Shown: positions 1 through 8,275, numbered from the stretch's first letter. The stretch is DNA of 12,386 bases from DATLZB01 sp035574175 (GCA_035574175.1 DATLZB010000178.1:1-12386), one strand, 5' to 3'. Program-made: numbers and translations. Notes: generated by a model not told the origin, from the sequence alone.

Positions 1-735
1 AAGCTCTGCCCCGCCGCTCGCCTGCCACAGCGTGTGCCATCCATTGCTCTGCTGTTGGCGGGCGCGGGCCGCCTCTACGGTGGCGATCATGGCCATGCCG
101 GCGAAGTAGGGGGCGGCTTCGCTGCGGAGCCGAGAGGCGAGCCGAGCACGCTCGCTCTCGGAACGGAGCAGGTCGAGGTAGGTCACGGCGAGCACGCCCC
201 GCTTTCTCACCCGCTCCGGGAGTTGGAGCCAGATCTCCCGCTCGCTCGCCTTCCAAGCCTGCACCGCCGGCGTGCACCAGATGACGGCCTGCGCCCGCCG
301 GCACGATGCAAGCACCCGCTCATCGAGCGGCGCCCCGTCGGCGGCGCAGGCCGGCGTATCAGTCACTCGCATCGACTTGAGGCTTGCCAAAGGCAGACGG
401 AGATGGAGGCAGCGCACGCCGTGCTGGGGCAGGCGGGCGACCGCCTGCCAGTCGGTGGCCTGCCGCCGGCGATCGAGGAATTCCGCGACCAGGGCGACGC
501 GCGACGCGTAGCTGACCATGACGGGGTGGGGGATGGACGTTCTCAGGCTCGTCGGCAACGCCGCGACGCCGAGCAGTGCGTTGACGAGCGAGGACCGTCC
601 CGACCTGAACTCACCGATCACCGTAACCACAGGGGGCGGCAGACCCATCTTTGGCCGCGAAGGGAGCGGCTGGGCGACACCGGCCCCGACCGTGCCCCAT
701 GCGGGCCCACCGGCTGTCACCGTGCGTCGGCTCAT
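1..735 (-). CDS. Dynamin-like GTPase with degenerate G motifs (partial, C-terminus off left edge)
   Basis: Open reading frame of 245 codons without a stop, running off the left edge. It starts at ATG 735, which overlaps the stop of the upstream GTPase gene as ATGA (732-735), so the two are probably translationally coupled. After a low-complexity N-terminus comes beta-strand PVVTVIG and then GEFRSGRS (about 41-48), in the place of a GxxxxGKS P-loop, followed by SLVNALLG, as in dynamin-like proteins. The P-loop lysine is Arg47. The G2 threonine position is not Thr (LPTSLRTSIPH, 60-70). The DTPG motif reads DTPA (126-129), and the NKxD position reads TYLD (185-188). Fold assignment rests on spacing of these motifs and on linkage to the canonical GTPase. 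I infer a pseudo-GTPase or very weak GTPase partner of the upstream protein. The C-terminal half is not visible. Confidence 0.85.
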   Translation of the reverse strand, partial: MSRRTVTAGGPAWGTVGAGVAQPLPSRPKMGLPPPVVTVIGEFRSGRSSLVNALLGVAALPTSLRTSIPHPVMVSYASRVALVAEFLDRRRQATDWQAVARLPQHGVRCLHLRLPLASLKSMRVTDTPACAADGAPLDERVLASCRRAQAVIWCTPAVQAWKASEREIWLQLPERVRKRGVLAVTYLDLLRSESERARLASRLRSEAAPYFAGMAMIATVEAARARQQQSNGWHTLWQASGGAEL

Positions 736-2951
736 GCGTCGCCCGTGTCACGACAGGAAGCTTCAAGCAGCCTCAGCACGCGCCCGAGCTCCTCGCTGGA
801 AAGTGCGCAGGCGCTCTTTGCTTCGCGCAACGCCTTGGCCCGCCGATCTTGCTCTTCGTGCAGCCGTCGGACCGCCTGCCTGTCGCCGCCGCCGCCTTCG
901 AGCAGATCTTGCTGCGCGGCGAGGCGCTGCTTACGCCGTTCGATCGCCGTCAGCATGCTTTCGCTGAGCGCATCGGCGCGGGCCATAACATCGCGAGCGC
1001 GCTCGGCAAGCCGCGTTTCCGCCAGCCGGACCAGCGCCTCGATCACCGGGTAGAACTCGTCTTTGACGAGCTGCTTCAGATGCTGGGCTTTCTCCTCCGG
1101 ACTGGGCCGCGCGGCGACCCACTGCTTCCACCACGGCGCGCCCAGCTCCAAGGCCACACGCGAGGACAGCGCCTCACAAGGGATCGGCTCGAGCGGCGCT
1201 ACGGGTACGGCGCGGAACGCCTCAGGCGCATTGGGGAGCAGCTTGGCGGCAATTGCTTCGAGCTGCGGATAAAGGAAGCGTTCGACGCGGGTGAGGTCGC
1301 CCGCCATACGGCGGAACGCATCGAGATAGGCTGCTTCGAGCCGCTCGCGCAGCGCGCCCACATCGAAGCTCCAGAACCTGCCGCGTCGCCCTTGCCGCAG
1401 CTCGTTGAGCACCTCTGCGGCCAACTCCTCCGCGAAACCGCGAACAATCTCCTGGAGATCGTTGCGCAGCGTGCCGGCGCCGCGGCGGATGATGTCGGCG
1501 AGATGCGCCTCGATCTCTCGGAACGTCGCGTCGATGGTCTGGGCGCGGACGCGGAACTGCTCTAGCGAGTGTCTCTCCTCCGCGATGCTCGCCGCGAGCG
1601 CGCTCGCCTCTGCCTGTCGCGCTGCCCGCAGTCGCTCGATGGTGTCGAGTTCGGTCGTGGCCGAGATCTCCGCCGCCTGCGCCAGCTCGAGCAGGCACGC
1701 CGCGATCTGCTGCAACAGGATGGCGCCTCCGGCGCTGTACATCAGCCGGCCAATGGTCGCCGAGATCTCGGCCATGCCGGAGGTCTCATGGAGCACGGCC
1801 GCGAGTCGCCTCCGCTCCGCTTCCGAGAGCGTCTCCGAGGCGCCGCTGCGGAACAGGCCGATGCGCTCGAGAGCGCTCCGCTGTGCGGGATCGAGAACCC
1901 AGTCGCCAGAGCGCAGCTCGTGGCCGAGGGCGCCGAGCCAAGCGCTGCCGACGATCACCGGGATGTCGCGGGCCGGAAACTCCCGCCGCAGTCGCTGCTC
2001 GACGGCGGCCTTGATTACCGCCCCCTCGCTCGTCGGCTCGGCGAGCTGGTCGAGGCGGTTGATGAACACCACGATACGGTCCTTGTTGAGCCCGTTGAGC
2101 AGGCGCAGCATCGAGATGTCGGAGGGTGAGAGCGGTTGCAGCGCCGAAAGCACGAACACGAACATGTCCGGGCTTTCGAGGCAGCGCCGGGTGATCTCGT
2201 CACGGACCAGGAACGGGTCGTTGGTTCCCGGCGTGTCGATCAGCGTGGTCGGAAAAGCGAATGGCCCGCCGCGGAGAAAGAGCTCAGCGGTACGCGTGAT
2301 ATCGGAGTACTGTTGGCGCCTACTGCCTGCAGCCGAGTGTGCTTCCCCCGCGCTCACGTAGTCGGCGATGATCTCTGGCGTGATCTCCTTGAACTTGTGG
2401 CACTGGCCGAGCAGCTTGCGGAAGTCTGGGCCGAGCCGGCGCTCGGCGCGGTTGCGCATGAATTCGAGCTGGGCCTTGAGCAGTTCGGGATGGAAGTTGG
2501 GCACCAGCCGCTGCGTGAGCTCTCTCAGATATCCTCCGCCTTCGGCAAGCTCGGTCCATTCCTCGGCCGAGAACATCCTGAACACGGCGGCGTGCTCCGC
2601 TGGAGCCCCGGTGCGGAAGTTGAGCACCGTCACTACGGCCGTACACGGATTGATGTCGGTCGGCAGCAGCCTGGGCTGCTGCACGAGCGCATTGATGAAG
2701 GTGCTTTTGCCGGCCTTGACCTGTCCGACAATGCCGATGCGGCAGCAGGTCAGGGCGAGCTGCTTCTGCGCTGCCTCGAGCAACGGCCGGGCATGCTCTT
2801 CGAGGCAGGGCACGAGCGCTGCCGTGGTCTTGAGCAGCCTGCCGCGAGCCTCCTCGAGCGCCGCGCCGATCAGCTCGCCGCGGCGTTTGCCGTGCGCAGC
2901 GTGCGCAGCCTCGACGGATTCGAGCCGCAATGACGAAGGGTTGAATCCCAT
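732..2951 (-). CDS. Dynamin family GTPase (739 aa)
   Basis: Large bacterial dynamin-like protein. Family members hydrolyse GTP and oligomerise on membranes to remodel, tether or repair them. An N-terminal helix (about 10-65) leads into the G domain: G1 GQVKAGKS (76-83), G2 threonine in NPCTAV (T104), G3 DTPG (239-242), G4 NRLD (298-301) and a G5-like GSAWLG (335-340). Beyond about 400, hydrophobic helices (MYSAGGAILLQQIAACLLE) and long charged helices (430-520 and 640-735) form the expected stalk and coiled-coil region. A tryptophan-rich PWWKQW (606-611) in the C-terminal half could be a membrane-contact loop (inference). Start is ATG 2951; no strong ribosome-binding site is seen before it, so the exact N-terminus is uncertain. 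It overlaps the next GTPase gene by 4 nt. The biological role cannot be read from the sequence. Confidence 0.92.
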   Translation of the reverse strand: MGFNPSSLRLESVEAAHAAHGKRRGELIGAALEEARGRLLKTTAALVPCLEEHARPLLEAAQKQLALTCCRIGIVGQVKAGKSTFINALVQQPRLLPTDINPCTAVVTVLNFRTGAPAEHAAVFRMFSAEEWTELAEGGGYLRELTQRLVPNFHPELLKAQLEFMRNRAERRLGPDFRKLLGQCHKFKEITPEIIADYVSAGEAHSAAGSRRQQYSDITRTAELFLRGGPFAFPTTLIDTPGTNDPFLVRDEITRRCLESPDMFVFVLSALQPLSPSDISMLRLLNGLNKDRIVVFINRLDQLAEPTSEGAVIKAAVEQRLRREFPARDIPVIVGSAWLGALGHELRSGDWVLDPAQRSALERIGLFRSGASETLSEAERRRLAAVLHETSGMAEISATIGRLMYSAGGAILLQQIAACLLELAQAAEISATTELDTIERLRAARQAEASALAASIAEERHSLEQFRVRAQTIDATFREIEAHLADIIRRGAGTLRNDLQEIVRGFAEELAAEVLNELRQGRRGRFWSFDVGALRERLEAAYLDAFRRMAGDLTRVERFLYPQLEAIAAKLLPNAPEAFRAVPVAPLEPIPCEALSSRVALELGAPWWKQWVAARPSPEEKAQHLKQLVKDEFYPVIEALVRLAETRLAERARDVMARADALSESMLTAIERRKQRLAAQQDLLEGGGGDRQAVRRLHEEQDRRAKALREAKSACALSSEELGRVLRLLEASCRDTGDA

Positions 2952-3011
2952 GTGCCGACCATGCGCGCCCCCAGCGGCCCCGGGGCAGGTCCATTGAGGA
3001 TTGATTCACCG

Positions 3012-3060
3012 AATGAAGGTCGCTCTCCGGGTTGGGTCAATCGGGCGGGGTGGATAGAGT
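3012..3060. promoter_or_regulatory. Candidate overlapping divergent promoters between dynamin genes and beta-propeller gene
   Basis: Plus strand: TTGGGT (3032-3037), a 17-nt spacer, then TAGAGT (3055-3060); these match the sigma-70 consensus at 3/6 and 4/6. Minus strand: TTGACC (3040-3035, 5/6) followed after 17 nt by a poor TTCATT (3017-3012). The two -35-like boxes overlap in the string TTGGGTCAA, so the two genes could compete for or share control. Assigned by eye only. Confidence 0.3.
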
Positions 3061-3154
3061 TAATTGCGCAAAGATGATTGGTCCCACGCCCTCGACGCTG
3101 GCGAGGCCGGCCGATACGCTCCGGGCCGATGAGTTGATGCTGCGAGGAAAGCCC

Positions 3155-4459
3155 GTGTCCGACCACGACCTCTGTCTTCTGGTGAGCGGCAGGTGGGACA
3201 ACACGGTGTCCGTCGTCGATGTGCGGGCGGCCCTTACCCCGGAGAACGAGGCCACCCCCAACGCCATCCTCAATACCGTGCGGGTGACGCCTGACCTCGC
3301 CGCCGGGGCTGGCGGAGCCGGGCCGCTGGTTGCGAGTGGCCAGCCCGTTACCATGGTCGTTGCACCGGCGGCCGGCCGCGTCTTTCTCGTCAACCACTCA
3401 GGCTCGGCTCGGCCGGAGGCGGCCGCCGCCTTCCAGCATGGGCACCCGGGGGCGATCGCCGTTCTCGATCTCGCGCTGCTTTTTGATCGGCGCACGGCCG
3501 GTACGCTTGCCGCAGTCCGCGCTTTTATCGAGACCGGGACGGCCGGCCCGGTCGGCTGCGCACTTGCGCCCGATGCGCGTCACCTGCTCGTCACCTCGGC
3601 CGAGGCGGCAGGACGCGAGGATGGCGGTCGGCAGATCACCGTCATCGACGTCGACAGCAGCAGCGTGCTTCATCAGGTGTCGTTGGCGGCGCGGGGCCGC
3701 GCCGAGCGAGAGCCTAGTCCTCAGCCGGCGCCCCATCCGACCTTTGGACATTATCCGTGTCCCAACGGCATTGCGGTGAGCCCGCTCGCCGGCGGCCTGG
3801 CGTTCACCGCCAACGGCGGTACCGGCGATGTCTCCGTGATCCGGCTCGCGGCAGCGCTCCGGAATGAACCGGGGGCGGAGGTCGTCGCGCCTGTCCCGGT
3901 CGAGACCGGTCCGTTCGGCATCGCCGTGAGCCCGGACGGCGGGCTTGTTGCGGTCGCAAGCCGCGAGAATGCGCGTACCGGGACGCACGGCCGCACGGTA
4001 TCGTTGATCGAGGTCGAGCGCGCGGCGGCCGGTTCGGCCGGCGCCGAGGTAGCGCGGGTGCCGGTCGGGATCGGTCCGGACGGCCGGCCGTCGCGACCAT
4101 TCGATGTGACCTTCACGCCCGACGGTCGGCACGTGCTTGCCACCTGCAATCGCACAGGAGTCGTTTCGTGCGTGGACGTGGCACAGGCGCTGGCCGGGAA
4201 GCCGTCCGAAACCTTCCGCCTTGAGCTTACCGTTCCGTCCGGCGGCGAGCCCTCTCCACGTGGGATTGCCGTCGCTCCAGGCGGGCGCCTGGCAGCGGTT
4301 GTCGGTGGGCGGAAAGGCGGTCCGCGGTCGAGTCTCGTCTGGGTAATCGATCTTGCCGAGAGGCGCGTGGCAGCCACGGTTGCCGGTGTTGGCAACGAGG
4401 CCTACGCACTGGCGTTCGCCATACGGCCTGACGCCTTACCGGCATCGCCACCACGTTGA
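3155..4459 (+). CDS. YncE/YVTN-like seven-bladed beta-propeller protein
   Basis: A 434-aa protein made of repeated propeller blades of the type P-x-G-I-A-V-S-P-D-G followed by a hydrophobic strand and x-V-x-V-I-D. Blade cores lie at about 8-24, 61-81, 131-150 (GPVGCALAPD), 203-222 (PNGIAVSP), 253-269 (PFGIAVSPDG), 315-332 (PFDVTFTPDG) and 368-385 (PRGIAVAPGG). The chain closes with NEAYALAFA (about 414-422). The frame is open from TTG 3032, and ATG 3074 is also possible. I chose GTG 3155 because GAGGA (3144-3148) sits 6 nt before it, the propeller begins immediately after it, and TTG 3032 lies in a candidate -35 box. There is no signal peptide, so it is probably cytoplasmic. Proteins of this fold include lactonase-like enzymes and scaffolds; no catalytic signature is recognisable and the substrate is unknown. 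It is transcribed away from the dynamin genes. Confidence 0.8.
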   Translation: MSDHDLCLLVSGRWDNTVSVVDVRAALTPENEATPNAILNTVRVTPDLAAGAGGAGPLVASGQPVTMVVAPAAGRVFLVNHSGSARPEAAAAFQHGHPGAIAVLDLALLFDRRTAGTLAAVRAFIETGTAGPVGCALAPDARHLLVTSAEAAGREDGGRQITVIDVDSSSVLHQVSLAARGRAEREPSPQPAPHPTFGHYPCPNGIAVSPLAGGLAFTANGGTGDVSVIRLAAALRNEPGAEVVAPVPVETGPFGIAVSPDGGLVAVASRENARTGTHGRTVSLIEVERAAAGSAGAEVARVPVGIGPDGRPSRPFDVTFTPDGRHVLATCNRTGVVSCVDVAQALAGKPSETFRLELTVPSGGEPSPRGIAVAPGGRLAAVVGGRKGGPRSSLVWVIDLAERRVAATVAGVGNEAYALAFAIRPDALPASPPR

Positions 4460-4520
4460 CGCGGTATGCGGGCGCATAGTAGGGCTTTGCTCATAAGAAG
4501 TTTTGCTAAGGGAGGAGTAC

Positions 4521-5495
4521 ATGCCCGCCTCACGTCGAGCCCTGCTCGTCGGCGCTGCCCTCGTGGCGTCCGCCGCGCTCGCCAGTCCGGGTTTTGCCCA
4601 GGGCGCCTGGAAGCCGACAAAGGAGGTCGAATTCGTTGTCCCGTTCGCGGTCGGCGGTGGCGCCGATCTTATGGCGCGCGTCATCCACAAGATCATCGTT
4701 GACGAGAAACTGGTGCCGGTGCCGGTCACCATCGTCAACAAGCCGGGCGGCGGCGGAGCTGCGGGCATCGGCTATGTCACCGCGAGCCGCAGCGCCGACC
4801 CGCACACCATCGTCCTCATCAACGGCACCACGCAGATCACGCCGATCCTGAACCCGACGGCGAAGACGCTCACCGAGATCAAGCCGGTGATGAATTTGAT
4901 GCTGGATGATTTCGTGCTGTTCGTGCGCGCCGACGCGCCGTGGAAGAACGCTGCCGACTTCGTCAAGGACGCCAAGACCAAGCCTCCCAAGAGCATCGCC
5001 TTTTCGACCGGCGGCACCACCGACGTGATGGCCGTCACCGTTCTTTCCAAGGCGACCGGCATCGAGTTCAACACCGTCAACTTCAACAGCGGCGGCGAAG
5101 CGTTGACGGCCCTGCTCGGCGGCCATGTGCAGGCTTCGCTCGGCAATCCGCTCGAGTTCATGTCGAACCTGCAGGGCGGCAAGGTGCGCGCGCTGGGCGT
5201 GGTTCGCGACACGCGCTTCGAGGGTCTGAAGGACGTGCCGACCTTCAAGGAGCAGGGCATTAAGTCGCCCAACTTCCAGATGTGGCGCGGCATCGGGATC
5301 CCGAAGGGCGCGCCCGACGCGGCGGCCGCCTATTGGGAAGGGGTTATGAAGAAGGTCGCCGCCTCGCCGGCGCTCGCCAAGTACTTCAAGGACAACGTGG
5401 CGGCTGCGGCGCCCATTCCGGGTAAGCAGTTCGAGACCTTCCTCGCCAATCAGGAGAAGCTCTATCGGGAACTTTTGGGTAAGCCGAAGAGCTGA
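4521..5495 (+). CDS. tctC: Tripartite tricarboxylate transporter substrate-binding protein (TctC/Bug family)
   Basis: Periplasmic solute receptor of a TTT system, 324 aa, the usual family size. Start ATG 4521 is fixed by GGAGGAG at 4511-4517; the frame is open a little further upstream but without support. N-terminus: SRR followed by a hydrophobic stretch and a likely signal-peptidase site near GFA-Q (about 26). The twin arginine suggests Tat export is possible, but Sec is equally plausible. The family glycine-rich loops are present: PFAVGGGADLMAR (about 41-53) and NKPGGGGAAGIGY (about 73-85), with the closing domain containing a conserved-looking GGHVQASLG segment. It is first in the cluster tctC-tctB-tctA-isomerase. 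A TTGACG at 4456-4461, overlapping the preceding stop codon, could be a -35 box, but no convincing -10 follows. The ligand, typically a small carboxylate, cannot be told from the sequence. Confidence 0.93.
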   Translation: MPASRRALLVGAALVASAALASPGFAQGAWKPTKEVEFVVPFAVGGGADLMARVIHKIIVDEKLVPVPVTIVNKPGGGGAAGIGYVTASRSADPHTIVLINGTTQITPILNPTAKTLTEIKPVMNLMLDDFVLFVRADAPWKNAADFVKDAKTKPPKSIAFSTGGTTDVMAVTVLSKATGIEFNTVNFNSGGEALTALLGGHVQASLGNPLEFMSNLQGGKVRALGVVRDTRFEGLKDVPTFKEQGIKSPNFQMWRGIGIPKGAPDAAAAYWEGVMKKVAASPALAKYFKDNVAAAAPIPGKQFETFLANQEKLYRELLGKPKS

Positions 5496-5501
5496 AGGCG
5501 C

Positions 5502-5957
5502 ATGGAGTTTCGCGCGGCAAGGGGCGAGCTTCTGCTCGCCCTCGTCTTTGCAGCGACCGGGATCCTCTGGGTCCTGGTCGCCCTCGGACTTCCGCTGTGG
5601 CAAGGCTTCGCACCCGACTCGGGCTTCCTGCCGCTCATCTACGGCGCTCTGCTCACCGGTTTGTCGCTCGTGATTGTCGCCGACTTGGTGCTGGCCGGCC
5701 CCGCCGGGAGCGCGCAGGAGAGCGGGTTGCGCAAGCCATTGCTGGTGTTGCTCGCACTGGCCGTGACCGTGGCCGGCCTCGAGGTGGTGGGTTTCTCTGC
5801 CTCGATCTTTCTTCTGCTGATGTTTCTCTACGCCGTGATCGAACGGCTTCCCATCCTGTCGGCTGGCGTGGTGTCGGTTGCCGTCACCGCCGGGCTCTAC
5901 GTCGTGTTCAGGACGTGGCTCTCTGTTCCCCTGCCGAGGGGTGTCATCGGATTCTGA
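5502..5957 (+). CDS. tctB: Tripartite tricarboxylate transporter small membrane subunit (TctB)
   Basis: A 151-aa integral membrane protein with about four hydrophobic segments (roughly 10-30, 42-65, 80-96, 99-113) plus a more variable one near 120-136. It has the TctB hallmarks: a first helix followed by a loop ending in PDSGFLPLIYG, and a second half with LEVVGF-x-S-x-x-F-L. It starts 6 nt after tctC behind GAAGG (5494-5498), which overlaps the tctC stop, so the two are probably co-translated. In this family TctB forms the small membrane component with TctA; its precise mechanistic role is not settled. Sequence similarity within TctB is low, so the assignment relies on topology plus position between tctC and tctA. 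Confidence 0.9.
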   Translation: MEFRAARGELLLALVFAATGILWVLVALGLPLWQGFAPDSGFLPLIYGALLTGLSLVIVADLVLAGPAGSAQESGLRKPLLVLLALAVTVAGLEVVGFSASIFLLLMFLYAVIERLPILSAGVVSVAVTAGLYVVFRTWLSVPLPRGVIGF

Positions 5958-5961
5958 GGCG

Positions 5962-7449
5962 ATGGATGCGTTCGCCAACCTGATGCTGGGCTTCGCCGCG
6001 GCCTTCACCCTCAAGCACCTGTTGATGTGCTTTCTTGGGGTGCTGATGGGTCAGATGGTCGGCGTGCTGCCCGGCATCGGTCCCTCGGCTGCCATCGCCC
6101 TTCTCCTGCCGCTCACCTTCGGCGCCGATCCGACCGCCGCCATCATCCTGTTCGCGGGCATCTACTACGGCGCCCAGTACGGCGGCACACTCACCTCGGT
6201 TCTGGTCAGCGTCCCCGGCGAGTCGAGCACCGTAATGACCAGCATCGACGGCTACCAGATGGCGGTGCAGGGCCGCGCCGGCCCGGCGCTCGGTATAGCG
6301 GCAATAGGCTCCTTCGTCGCCGGGACGCTGGGCACTGTCGGCCTCATGCTGCTCGCCCCGGCGCTCGCCACGGCGGCACTCGCCTTCGGGCCGCCCGAGT
6401 ATTTCGCCCTCGTCGTGCTGGGCCTGACCGCGCTCGCTGCGGTCGGTTCTTCGGTGATGAAGGGGCTCGCTACCGGCGTCGCAGGCCTTTTGCTCGGCAC
6501 GGTCGGCATCGATCCGCAGAACGGCGTTGCGCGTTTCGACTTCGGTCAGCTCTGGTTGCTCGACGGCGTCGAGTTCATCGTTCTGACCGTGGCCCTGTTC
6601 GGGGTCGGCGAAGTGGTGGCAAGCTGCGGCCTTGGCGCGTTCCGCCCGGTGGCCGAGGTGAAGAACGCGCTGCCCACCCGGGCCGACCTCAAGGCCAGCC
6701 GTCTGCCGATCCTGCGCGGGACGGGAATAGGATTCCTGGTCGGCGTGCTGCCCGCCGCCGGCGCGACGATAGCCTCCTTCGTGGCCTACATCGTGGAGAA
6801 GAAGCTCGCCCGTGATCCCTCCCGCTTTGGGCACGGGGCCATCGAGGGCGTGGCGGCGCCCGAGGCTTCGAACAACGCGGCCGCCGCCGGGGCCATGGTG
6901 CCGATGCTGTCGCTCGGCGTGCCGGGCTCCGGCACCACCGCCATCATTCTCGGCGCTTTCATCATGTTCGGCATTCGTCCGGGGCCTGAGCTTTTCACCA
7001 ACAACGCCGACTTGGTGTGGGCAGTGATCGCTAGCATGTACATCGGCAATGTGATCCTACTCCTTATGAACCTGCCGCTGGCGGGCCTATTCGCCCGGCT
7101 GCTCAAGGTACCCTACCGCTGGCTCTATCCGCCGATCCTGGCGTTGTGCGTCACCGGCGTCTACTCGCAGGCCAACAGCGTGGAGGACTGCTGGCTGCTT
7201 GTCGGCTTCGGTGCGCTAGGCTGGCTGATGAAGCGCTACGACTGGCCGGCGGCGCCTATGATCTTAGGCTTGGTGCTCGGCCCGCTCTTCGAGACCGCGC
7301 TGCGCCAGTCGCTCACCCTCTCGCACGGCAGCGGCGTTATCTTTTTCACCCGGCCGATCTCGGCCGTGCTGCTCGCCGCCGCCACCATCGCAGTGCTCGT
7401 GCCGCTGCTCATGCAGATGAGAGCGCCGCGTGTTGCGCCCTCGCCGTGA
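5962..7449 (+). CDS. tctA: Tripartite tricarboxylate transporter large permease (TctA)
   Basis: A 495-aa polytopic permease, the normal TctA length. ATG 5962 (MDAFANLMLG) follows GAGG, 4 nt after the tctB stop. The frame is open further upstream, but that would overlap tctB. Diagnostic family motifs: GVLPGIGPSAAIALLLP (about 34-50), GIYYGAQYGGT-x-T-S-V-L-V-S-V-P-G-E (about 66-86), and the second pseudo-repeat GVLPAAGATIASF, followed by the PEASNNAAAAGAMVP and LGVPGSGTTAIILGA segments. These paired P-G and A-S-N-N regions are thought to line the substrate path. It forms the transport channel with TctB and receives ligand from TctC. All key motifs look intact, so this is expected to be a working transporter. 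Confidence 0.95.
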   Translation: MDAFANLMLGFAAAFTLKHLLMCFLGVLMGQMVGVLPGIGPSAAIALLLPLTFGADPTAAIILFAGIYYGAQYGGTLTSVLVSVPGESSTVMTSIDGYQMAVQGRAGPALGIAAIGSFVAGTLGTVGLMLLAPALATAALAFGPPEYFALVVLGLTALAAVGSSVMKGLATGVAGLLLGTVGIDPQNGVARFDFGQLWLLDGVEFIVLTVALFGVGEVVASCGLGAFRPVAEVKNALPTRADLKASRLPILRGTGIGFLVGVLPAAGATIASFVAYIVEKKLARDPSRFGHGAIEGVAAPEASNNAAAAGAMVPMLSLGVPGSGTTAIILGAFIMFGIRPGPELFTNNADLVWAVIASMYIGNVILLLMNLPLAGLFARLLKVPYRWLYPPILALCVTGVYSQANSVEDCWLLVGFGALGWLMKRYDWPAAPMILGLVLGPLFETALRQSLTLSHGSGVIFFTRPISAVLLAAATIAVLVPLLMQMRAPRVAPSP

Positions 7450-7459
7450 AGGAATTGCA

Positions 7460-8275
7460 ATGCCTGCGATCAGGGATCGACTGGGAGTCGACATCAATCA
7501 GAAGCTCACGCTTGAGCCCGCCGTCGACTGGGCCTGCACGAACAAGGTCGGCTACATCGACCTCTGCCTCGATCAGGACTCCGAGATCCTGAGCGGCAGC
7601 CCGGCGCGCACCAAAGCGGCACGTGACAGGCTTGAGCGCAACGGCGTTCGGCTCGGCCTGCACACGCTCTCCGCCGTCAACATCGCCGAATCCTCGCCGT
7701 TCGTCTCGAAAGCCGCCGATGAGTATCTCGCCGCCTACATCGAGGCCGCGCGCGCGCTCGGTGCCGGCTGGATCGTCGTCCACGGCGGCTATCATTTCAC
7801 CGCCGACAAAAAGCAGCGCATGGAGGCGGCTGTTGCGCGGCTTTCACGTGCTGCCGATCTCGCCGAGAAGAAGGGCGTCCGCCTGCTGCTCGAGAACCTG
7901 AACCCGGAGCCGGCCGCGGCCGAGGTGCACTACCTCGTGCACGATCTGGAGGAGGCCCAATACTTCTTCTCCCGCCTGCCGTCGCCGGCGCTGGGCTGGA
8001 GCTTCACCGTCAACCACGCCCACATCCTGCCCATCGGCATCGACCGCTTCATGGACGGAATGGATCTCTCCCGCTGCGGCGAGGTCCGCCTCGCCGACTG
8101 CCGCGGCACTATCGAGGAGCACCTCTTTCCCGGCAAGGGCACCATCGATTTTGCTCGTGTCTTTGCTCGCATCGAGGGGGCGGGATATAAGGGCCATTAC
8201 ATGCTGGCCTTCGGTTCGCTCGACGACATGCTGAAGGGTCGCGACGTTCTTGCCGCGTTAGCGGAGCGGGGGTGA
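7460..8275 (+). CDS. Sugar phosphate isomerase/epimerase-like TIM-barrel protein
   Basis: A 271-aa protein of the xylose-isomerase-like / AP endonuclease 2 TIM-barrel superfamily. ATG 7460 was chosen because AAGGA (7449-7453) lies 6 nt before it; a GTG 30 nt upstream would sit inside tctA. Barrel features: RLGVDIN at the first strand, GVRLGLHT (62-69), WIVVHGG (104-110), and GVRLLLENLNPEP (139-151) carrying E145, the usual first metal ligand. The other ligand positions look altered: N185-x-x-H188 where D-x-x-H is typical, VRLAD (209-213) where V-H-x-x-D is typical, and no Glu in the last strand (GHYMLAFG, 245-252). The alignment was done by eye. It follows tctA by 10 nt, so it probably acts on or senses the compound taken up by the transporter. 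The real substrate is unknown. Confidence 0.85.
   Translation: MPAIRDRLGVDINQKLTLEPAVDWACTNKVGYIDLCLDQDSEILSGSPARTKAARDRLERNGVRLGLHTLSAVNIAESSPFVSKAADEYLAAYIEAARALGAGWIVVHGGYHFTADKKQRMEAAVARLSRAADLAEKKGVRLLLENLNPEPAAAEVHYLVHDLEEAQYFFSRLPSPALGWSFTVNHAHILPIGIDRFMDGMDLSRCGEVRLADCRGTIEEHLFPGKGTIDFARVFARIEGAGYKGHYMLAFGSLDDMLKGRDVLAALAERG

Noticed and set aside
34..1565. Long plus-strand open frames (339 and 304 codons) opposite the dynamin genes
   Set aside because: Their translations are Arg/Ala/Ser-rich without domains, and the minus strand carries clear GTPase motifs. High GC removes stop codons from antisense frames.
2320..3009. Longer N-terminal start for the dynamin-like protein using upstream ATGs
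   Set aside because: The upstream ATGs are in another frame; the GTPase frame itself begins at 2951.
4460..4520. Terminator hairpin between the beta-propeller gene and tctC
   Set aside because: No stable stem followed by a T-run could be found.
4530..6014. 494-codon minus-strand frame over the tctC-tctB region
   Set aside because: Low-complexity His/Arg/Glu-rich shadow of the tctC and tctB coding strand.
5944..6834. 296-codon minus-strand frame over tctA
   Set aside because: Mirror of the tctA reading frame; no recognisable domain.
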